A stretch of 36,217 nt of DNA from a virus. The stretch covers positions 1 through 36,217 of IMG/VR virus record IMGVR_UViG_3300018063_000650; one strand, 5' to 3'. The notes under the pieces were generated by a model that was not told where the DNA came from, did not search any database, and was given only the letters and a program-made list of their open reading frames with translations. Shown here one piece after another: positions 31,697-36,217 of this stretch; positions within the stretch are counted from its first letter, which is position 1, and each line of letters starts with the position of its first letter. The position numbers and the translations under genes were made by a program.

Positions 31697-31891
31697 ATGG
31701 CCGCCGTTACCGGCTTCAAGGCGACCTTCTCCGGCACGCTCGAATCCGCGCTGCAAGAGGCTTTCATCAATGAGGAGCAGTTCGCTTATCTCCAAGCGTT
31801 GACCCCAGAGGAGCTTGGGATACCGGCGCAGACGTGGGAAGCAATAACGCACATCGAGATTTTTGAGAGCGCGCCACAAGGAACAACCTAA
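31697..31891 (+). CDS. Small protein after the tail-lectin gene
   Basis: A 64-residue protein of unknown family (AAVTGFKATFSGTLESALQE, then AYLQALTPEELGIPAQTWEA). It starts immediately after the previous stop with AAAGGAG nearby, so it is probably the last structural or accessory gene of the late operon. No membrane segment, which argues against a holin. Confidence 0.6.
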   Translation: MAAVTGFKATFSGTLESALQEAFINEEQFAYLQALTPEELGIPAQTWEAITHIEIFESAPQGTT

Positions 31892-31893
31892 GC

Positions 31894-32256
31894 GTGCCAA
31901 CCGCGGCCCCAAGACGTTGCAACGCTCCCGGTTGTACCGAGCTAATCCGCGGGAAACCCTCAAGGTGTACCGCACACGCGAGAGAGCTAGAGCGGAGCAG
32001 AGGGAATGCAACCCAACGCGGCTATGACTACGAATGGAGACTCACCCGCGCGCACTTCCTCAAGCGGCACCCTCACTGCGTCCATTGCATCCGTGAGGGA
32101 CGCTTGACCCGGGCCACCGAGGTAGACCACAAGATCCCTCGCAGACAGGACGGCACCGACGAATGGATCAACCTCCAAGCGCTCTGCAAACCCTGCCACT
32201 CGCGGAAGACAGCGACCGAAGATCGAGGCTTTGGGAACCCCGAGCGGATTCAGTAA
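31894..32256 (+). CDS. HNH endonuclease with zinc fingers
   Basis: A 120-residue McrA-type HNH nuclease. TEVDHKIPRRQDGTDEWINL contains D78-H79 and N93; C62-x2-C65 and C98-x2-C101-H102 frame the fold as zinc ligands. The early RGYDYEWRLTRAHFLKRHP is the typical lead-in of phage HNH proteins that work with terminase in DNA packaging. In most HK97-like phages this gene lies next to the small terminase; here it is at the other end of the prophage. The start is GTG at 31894. It is followed by a strong bidirectional terminator. Confidence 0.82.
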   Translation: MPTAAPRRCNAPGCTELIRGKPSRCTAHARELERSRGNATQRGYDYEWRLTRAHFLKRHPHCVHCIREGRLTRATEVDHKIPRRQDGTDEWINLQALCKPCHSRKTATEDRGFGNPERIQ

Positions 32257-32336
32257 GAGCTCCGGGTCGGCTAGTTCGTCTACTAGGACGAATGTGTCCC
32301 TCCGTCCAGCGCCCAATAAGTCGACACGCCAATGCA

Positions 32337-32363
32337 AACGCCCGGGATCAACCCCCGGGCGTT
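32337..32363. terminator. Bidirectional intrinsic terminator
   Basis: AACGCCCGGG (32337-32346) pairs perfectly with CCCGGGCGTT (32354-32363) across a 7-nt loop. Following bases are GCTGTTTCT on the plus strand and TGCATT on the minus, so the T-run is modest on both. It sits between the plus-strand HNH gene and the convergent TIR-like gene and would end both transcripts. Confidence 0.75.
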
Positions 32364-32392
32364 GCTGTTTCTGGCATTTGGAGGGCACCACG

Positions 32393-33349
32393 CTACTGCT
32401 CTTCAGGATCGTTCATTCGGGCCTCATCCGGGAGCGTCGCTCTGATAGTCGCTTTGAGATCGTCTGCGGCTTTCTTTGGCTCATCAGCGGTCCAGACAAC
32501 CGTATGCAAGTGGTTCGTATCGAAGTGGGTCTTCTCCCCTTTGAAAATCGACTCCTCGCAGGTATAGATAACTGGCTTGCCGAGCCCTTCAGCGAATCCG
32601 GCTTCCCAGTAGGCTCCGTGATTCCCGTCAGTAAGATCCGCGACTACGAAGCGTGCCCTGCGGATATCAACTCGCAGTCGCTCATCGATCAGTCCAGCCC
32701 TCGGCTCTTCGTCCAATCTGAAAAGATCGAATCCGGCCTGGCGCACAGCGGGTTTGAAGTGATTCTGAAATAGGCCGGTGAGGATGTCGTTCCCGAACTT
32801 CATCGCCATGAATGCGCGTGCTCCAGCGGATGAACCCCGGGTCAGTTTGTGGAACTCTTGCCAGCCTGCGAACGACAGACTTACGCGGGCTCCTTGCTGC
32901 GTGAGTTCACCTTCCAGCAGGCCGCTATTCAGTAGAGCTTGAACGATGAACGCAACACCATGTTCGTCGACAGCACCAACTATTGCTCGAACGTTCCAGT
33001 CGTCGTAGCTGATTGAGCTGCCGGGGTGCTCTTGTTCGTTCCCCAGCCACACAAGGAAGTTCTCGGCTTGCTCAGCTGGGTCAGGAAATCGACCGTCCTG
33101 TTGAATTCGTTCGACGTCATAGGAGGAGAGCATCGGCCACGAGTTGTTCCTCTGCATGCGTCGAATGGTGTGGCTGAGGATTGCGGCGAACATCCTTGAC
33201 TTCTCTACCCGTGCTTCCGCCTCTACTTTGCCCGTTCCGGTCAGGATGTACTGCCCGCAGTTGGGGCAATCGAAGCGATGCTGGTCCCCGGAGTGCCGGC
33301 TGTCGACAAGAATGGAACCGCATACGGGGCAGTTGGTGATTTGATCCAT
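32393..33349 (-). CDS. Zinc-ribbon/TIR-like (Rossmannoid) protein, predicted defence effector
   Basis: A 318-residue protein. The N terminus has a zinc ribbon (C7-x2-C10, C28-x2-C31; NCPVCGS, DCPNCGQ). The middle is helical. Residues 178-305 form a TIR/nucleoside-deoxyribosyltransferase-like domain: ARAFMAMKFG, then GFDLFRLDEEPRAGLI, RARFVVADLTDGNHGAYWEA, where E249 is the candidate catalytic Glu, GFAEGLGKPVIYTC and HFDTNHLHTVVW. Families with this pattern are often found near defence genes and are suspected NAD- or nucleotide-cleaving effectors; no substrate is shown here. I prefer the start at 33349, since an earlier ATG at 33421 overlaps the ATG of the divergent methyltransferase gene; neither has a strong ribosome site. 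Confidence 0.65.
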   Translation of the reverse strand: MDQITNCPVCGSILVDSRHSGDQHRFDCPNCGQYILTGTGKVEAEARVEKSRMFAAILSHTIRRMQRNNSWPMLSSYDVERIQQDGRFPDPAEQAENFLVWLGNEQEHPGSSISYDDWNVRAIVGAVDEHGVAFIVQALLNSGLLEGELTQQGARVSLSFAGWQEFHKLTRGSSAGARAFMAMKFGNDILTGLFQNHFKPAVRQAGFDLFRLDEEPRAGLIDERLRVDIRRARFVVADLTDGNHGAYWEAGFAEGLGKPVIYTCEESIFKGEKTHFDTNHLHTVVWTADEPKKAADDLKATIRATLPDEARMNDPEEQ

Positions 33350-33419
33350 GCGCGGCAGCGTAGCCAAGAGGAAAGAATCAGAGAAGAAGAAGTCCTTCGG
33401 ATGAAGGAGGACTTCATCC

Positions 33420-34049
33420 ATGAAGCCACTGACTCAACCGACCATCTATTTACTCAACGGTGATTTCCGAAAGCTCATCTACCGACTACTTCCCGCGTCC
33501 ATCGATCTTGTGGTGACTGATCCCCCCTACGGCCGAAGCTGGGACTCGCAATGGGGCCCCTTGGCTCAGGAATGTGTCCGCGTGCTCAAGCCTCAAGGAG
33601 TTTTCGCCTCCTATCTCGGCCACTACGGGTTACCCGGAGTTCTCTCGCGGTTGAGCCAGCATCTCGATTACCTGTGGCTGGCCAACATCGTCTTCAGCAA
33701 ATCGAACTATCGAGATGAACTCGGTCTGTTCACGATGAATCGGCCGCTGGGCATCTACTACAAGCCGCCCCGCCCGAGACCTATCTCGCAATTTGTGGAC
33801 ACCTTCATCAGTCCCCACAAGGAGAAGCAGCATCACCCGTGGCAGCAACCCGTCGAAGAGGCGCGAAGCTTGATAAGAAGCTTCTGCGCCCCAGGCGGTT
33901 GGGTACTCGATCCCTGCGCGGGATCGGGAACTACGCTGCTAGCGGCCTACGAGTCGGGGCGAAACGCGGTCGGATTCGAGCTCGATCCGCGAACCTATGA
34001 GACGGCCAGGAAGCGACTGGAATCCGCGGGAATCGCGGTAAGGGCCTGA
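33420..34049 (+). CDS. Solitary DNA methyltransferase (DPPY)
   Basis: A 209-residue minimal beta-class methyltransferase. Motif IV VVTDPPYGRSW (31-41) precedes motif I DPCAGSGTTL (164-173), followed by VGFELDPRTYETARKRL. It has little sequence for target recognition, typical of compact phage enzymes. The start is ATG at 33420 with AAGGAGG 10 nt upstream. Divergent from the zinc-ribbon/TIR-like gene. Third methyltransferase of the element; no partner nuclease nearby. Confidence 0.85.
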   Translation: MKPLTQPTIYLLNGDFRKLIYRLLPASIDLVVTDPPYGRSWDSQWGPLAQECVRVLKPQGVFASYLGHYGLPGVLSRLSQHLDYLWLANIVFSKSNYRDELGLFTMNRPLGIYYKPPRPRPISQFVDTFISPHKEKQHHPWQQPVEEARSLIRSFCAPGGWVLDPCAGSGTTLLAAYESGRNAVGFELDPRTYETARKRLESAGIAVRA

Positions 34050-34371
34050 CGCCCTCTGTGGCCCGCAACTTCAGCAGTATCAGAAGAGTGAGAAAATACT
34101 TGGAAGTTCCCTGAAGAGATCCCTTTGAGGATTGCTCTCGGAGGGTCGTACTCTCTGTACGTCTTCCCTGGGTAGTCTCTCAGCAGATTGGATCTATCAA
34201 GAAAGAGAGGAAATACATGGAAGTACTTCCCGGTGATCTTCTCTTATAGATCCCCCAGGGAGGTCATTAGTACTACCAAGATAAGATTGCGAGAACCGTG
34301 CCAACGCAATTTGCGTTCTCACGCGAATTATCAGATGTGTATAGGAAGGGCACAAGCCCAGGAGGAACTGA
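34050..34371. repeat. Gene-free right arm with a degenerate direct repeat and dyad
   Basis: No gene is seen in these 320 bp. Two related segments (34071-34130 and 34180-34263) share TCAGCAG, GAAATAC-TGGAAGT, TTCCC and AGATCCC blocks in the same order, about 110 bp apart. A perfect palindrome AACGCAATTTGCGTT lies at 34303-34317, flanked by GAGAAC/GTTCTC. The repeats could be arm-type recombination sites or regulator sites; they lie about 640-835 bp from the right attachment site. Confidence 0.5.
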
Positions 34372-34830
34372 ATGCCACCACGAAAGCCACTTGACCGCTT
34401 TGAACAGAAGATCGCGAAGGATCCCAGCGGATGCTGGGTCTGGAACGGAAACAGGAACCGAGACGGCTACGGGAGATTCTGGTTCAGCGGGACCAAGGTG
34501 CTAGCTCACCGCTGGATCTACCGGGAGCTGGTTTGTCCGATCCCAGACGATCACGAGATCGACCACCTCTGCCGCAACAGAGCCTGCGTCAACCCGGCGC
34601 ACCTTGAACCCGTCTCCCACGCGGAGAACGTCCGCAGGGGACTGACCGGGAAGGTCAACAACCCAAGTGCTCGCAAGACCCACTGTCCCCGCGGACACCC
34701 CTACGACGGGGTCTCTAACAGGCGAGGTGAGCGCACGGTGCGCTTTTGCCGGACGTGCAAGCGCGAGGGTGACCGGATCCAGAAAACAGCGCGGCCAGCG
34801 CGATTGCGGACGCTTCCCGACGCAGCTTGA
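34372..34830 (+). CDS. HNH endonuclease, related to the copy in the tail region
   Basis: A 152-residue HNH_3-type nuclease. HEIDHLCRNRACVNPAHLEP carries H65, N74 and H77; the stretch IDHLCRNRACVNP is nearly identical in the copy at 29116-29553, and both have PSG-C--W-G-RNR-GYG at the N terminus and NVRRG...CPRGH in the second half. ATG at 34372 is preceded by CAGGAGGAACTGA. Last gene of the prophage, 75 bp from the attachment core. Confidence 0.85.
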   Translation: MPPRKPLDRFEQKIAKDPSGCWVWNGNRNRDGYGRFWFSGTKVLAHRWIYRELVCPIPDDHEIDHLCRNRACVNPAHLEPVSHAENVRRGLTGKVNNPSARKTHCPRGHPYDGVSNRRGERTVRFCRTCKREGDRIQKTARPARLRTLPDAA

Positions 34831-34904
34831 CCCGGGGGTGTCACAGCTGATAGGACGGAGCCGGCATGGTCGAGCGGAATCGGGGACTTGGAAGCGTAGG
34901 GATC

Positions 34905-34912
34905 CTTCGAAG
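34905..34912. other. Right attachment site (attR) core
   Basis: The palindrome CTTCGAAG covers the anticodon loop of a tRNA-Arg. The sequence to the right (34913-34944) is tRNA 5' half and host DNA; to the left it no longer fits a tRNA and GC drops. This places phage-host crossover within a few bases of this core. The matching attL is outside the window, so the exact core length cannot be measured. Confidence 0.65.
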
Positions 34913-34944
34913 CCTGATGCTCTATCCAGCTGAGCTACCGGCGC
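34906..34944 (-). pseudogene. 5' half of tRNA-Arg (UCG), split by the prophage
   Basis: Read on the minus strand from 34944: acceptor strand GCGCCGG, TA, D-stem GCTC with loop AGCTGGATA and GAGC, then A, anticodon 5' stem TCAGG and loop CTTCGAA (anticodon TCG). A normal tRNA would continue with CCTGA to close the anticodon stem; here GGATC follows, with no variable loop, T-arm (GGTTCGA...) or CCGGCGC acceptor strand. The 3' half should be at the left end of the prophage. I cannot see whether the phage supplies a replacement 5' half there. Confidence 0.75.
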
Positions 34945-35001
34945 GCGAGGCGAGGTGGCAGGTTGGATACCGGAGGCGAGGGGAGCGCGCCAGCGGCGGG
35001 C

Positions 35002-36024
35002 TCAGTAGCCGCTCTTCTTCTTCTCGGCGGCCTGGATCTTCTGGTAGAGCGCCTCGAGCTGCGAGGAGAGCAGCTTGCTCCCGATCGAGACCTTGGCGCC
35101 GCCCCCGAAGCCCGTCACCTGGTCGGTGGAGGTGCGGTTCGTGTAGATCACGAGGGTGCCCTTCTGCATCGGGAGGAGCCCCGCGATGGCCTGCTCGGAG
35201 TTGTAGCCGCCGCTCACGTAGAACTGGCGCTGCGCGATCACCCAGGCGTCGCCCTCGGGTACGTAGAGGCTGTGCATGAGCGCGATCGTCGGCACGCCGT
35301 GGGCGTTGTAATGCTCCCAGCGGTAGGCCTCCTCGGTGCCCGGGGGCTTCGAGCCCGGGTAGTTGAGGAACAAGTCGTGGGCGTTGGGCACCATCGCCTG
35401 GAGCTTCTTGGTGGCCTGGGTGGCCGACCGGATCTCGTCGGCCGGCGAGCGCGGCTTCCCGCCGGCGCCTGCATAAGGCGTGATTCCCGCCAGCCCCTTG
35501 GCCTGATACGCCTGGAGGCGCGCGAGCAGCGCGCTGCGAACCGCCTGCTCGACGGCAGCCGTCGAGGCCCCGCTCCCGAGCTTGCCGAAGGCCGCGATCT
35601 CCTCGCTGGAAAGGTTGAGCGCGGTTCCGGGCTTCGCGTTCAGGTAGGCCTGCGTACGCTTCTGCGCGTCGGGCTGGAGCGTGAGCTTCGCGAAGCTGTC
35701 GAGGGTCGGCGCGCCCGAGAGCATCTCGAAGGCGATCACGTTCGAATCCATCTGGTCGATGAGACCCGACTTCAGCTGCTTCACGAGATCGGTCGGCGAG
35801 TCCTGCACCAGGAAGGCGAAGGCCGCGACGATCTCGCGCTCCGAGCTCGGCTGAATGCTGCCGCTCACGAAGCTTCCCGCCTCGACCTGGGCGATTTGAT
35901 CCTTGCTGAACCCGATCTCGGCGAGAAAGGTCGCGGCATCCGGGAGCTCCGCCGCGGCGGGCCGCCCGAGAGCGGCGACGAGGGCGAGCGAGAGCGCTCC
36001 GCGTGCGATCCAGGTCCGAAGCAT
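35002..36024 (-). CDS. Exported host protein of unknown function
   Basis: A 340-residue chromosomal protein. ATG at 36024 has ACGAGGAGACGACC upstream; an earlier ATG six codons back is less good. Residues 1-25 (MLRTWIARGALSLALVAALG, RPAAA) are a classic signal peptide with an Ala-x-Ala cleavage site. The mature part (FLAEIGFSKDQIAQVEAGSF, RTQAYLNAKPGTALNLSSEE, YVSGGYNSEQAIAGLLPMQK) is alpha/beta and ends in a Lys-rich tail. Unrecognised family; likely periplasmic or secreted. GC content is clearly higher than in the phage genes. It follows the partial gene upstream by 19 bp, probably in the same operon. Confidence 0.8.
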   Translation of the reverse strand: MLRTWIARGALSLALVAALGRPAAAELPDAATFLAEIGFSKDQIAQVEAGSFVSGSIQPSSEREIVAAFAFLVQDSPTDLVKQLKSGLIDQMDSNVIAFEMLSGAPTLDSFAKLTLQPDAQKRTQAYLNAKPGTALNLSSEEIAAFGKLGSGASTAAVEQAVRSALLARLQAYQAKGLAGITPYAGAGGKPRSPADEIRSATQATKKLQAMVPNAHDLFLNYPGSKPPGTEEAYRWEHYNAHGVPTIALMHSLYVPEGDAWVIAQRQFYVSGGYNSEQAIAGLLPMQKGTLVIYTNRTSTDQVTGFGGGAKVSIGSKLLSSQLEALYQKIQAAEKKKSGY

Positions 36025-36043
36025 GGTCGTCTCCTCGTTCATT

Positions 36044-36217
36044 TCATCCGGCGAGCTCGCGGAGCTCCTTGCCGACCTCCGGCAGCAGCCCCGATCGCTC
36101 GAGCCAGTAAGCGCAGAGCGTCGCGTAGAGCCGCTCGACGCAAGGGCGCTGGTAGTCGTAGCGAGCGTCCGTGTTGAACGACGCCCACAGCGTGGCGAAC
36201 GGATTTGGCTCGAAGAC
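36044..36217 (-). CDS. 3' end of an unidentified host gene (partial)
   Basis: The last 57 codons of a minus-strand gene whose start lies beyond the window. The visible C terminus reads VFEPNPFATLWASFNTDARY, then DYQRPCVERLYATLCAYWLE and RSGLLPEVGKELRELAG, ending in TGA at 36046-36044. Codon use is strongly GC-rich at third positions, as in its neighbour. Not enough remains to assign a family. Confidence 0.6.
   Translation of the reverse strand, partial: VFEPNPFATLWASFNTDARYDYQRPCVERLYATLCAYWLERSGLLPEVGKELRELAG

Noticed and set aside
34050-34371. CRISPR-like array
   Set aside because: Only two degenerate copies with unequal spacing and no cas genes anywhere in the window.
34860-34944. A complete tRNA-Arg
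   Set aside because: After the anticodon loop the stem does not close, and no T-arm or acceptor 3' strand follows; the short GCCGGC match near 34860 does not restore the fold.
34963-36177. A 404-codon plus-strand open frame in the host segment
   Set aside because: It is the antisense shadow of the exported-protein gene at 35002-36024, low in complexity (Arg/Leu/Gly/Ala-rich); the minus-strand gene has a signal peptide and a good ribosome site.

Overview
The window is almost entirely one integrated temperate siphophage genome (about 1-34905) followed by a short piece of host chromosome (about 34906-36217). The host part has visibly higher GC than the phage part. It carries a partial gene and an exported-protein gene with strong GAGGAG-type ribosome binding sites. 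This points to a high-GC Gram-negative-type bacterium; nothing here fixes the lineage. The left phage-host junction lies outside the window. The right one is visible: the 5' half of a tRNA-Arg (anticodon UCG, minus strand, 34944 to 34906) stops exactly at the end of the anticodon loop and runs into phage sequence.

Layout. 1-1098: tyrosine integrase. 1106-1990 (minus): three small cargo genes (Cys-rich exported protein, DUF2188, DUF3892). 2116-3351: XRE-HTH/ImmA-type metalloprotease fusion, the likely lysogeny regulator. 3401-5699 (minus): restriction-modification operon (beta-class methyltransferase, PD-(D/E)XK-like nuclease, small winged-helix protein). 5879-8600 (minus): a compact operon of a TIR-winged helix protein, an unknown helical protein, two very small genes and a class III nucleotidyl-cyclase-like protein, the best candidate for an undescribed defence system. 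8921-11168: early region with a NUMOD4 protein, a promoter, about 250 nt of consecutive stem-loops, a winged-helix replication-type protein with clustered GTCGA dyads inside its gene (possible origin), and a solitary adenine-type methyltransferase. 11170-11799 (minus): HEPN/AbiU2-like protein.

12001-31891 is the late operon in HK97-like order: small gene, P27 small terminase, large terminase, portal fused to a MuF domain, prohead protease, major capsid protein, connector, small gene, head closure, gp10-like tail completion, tail terminator, tail tube, frameshift tail chaperones, tape measure, distal tail protein, tail hub with LamG domain, Zn-type protein, HNH, tail fibre, LamG protein and a small protein. 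31894-34830 is a right-end accessory block: HNH, bidirectional terminator, zinc-ribbon/TIR-like protein (minus), solitary methyltransferase and another HNH.

Taken together, the structural genes make a long non-contractile-tailed particle (no sheath gene is seen). The accessory genes, mostly on the minus strand and outside the late operon, look like lysogen-expressed cargo. At least four of these loci (restriction-modification, TIR/cyclase operon, HEPN, zinc-ribbon TIR-like) resemble anti-phage functions. No holin, endolysin or spanin could be recognised.
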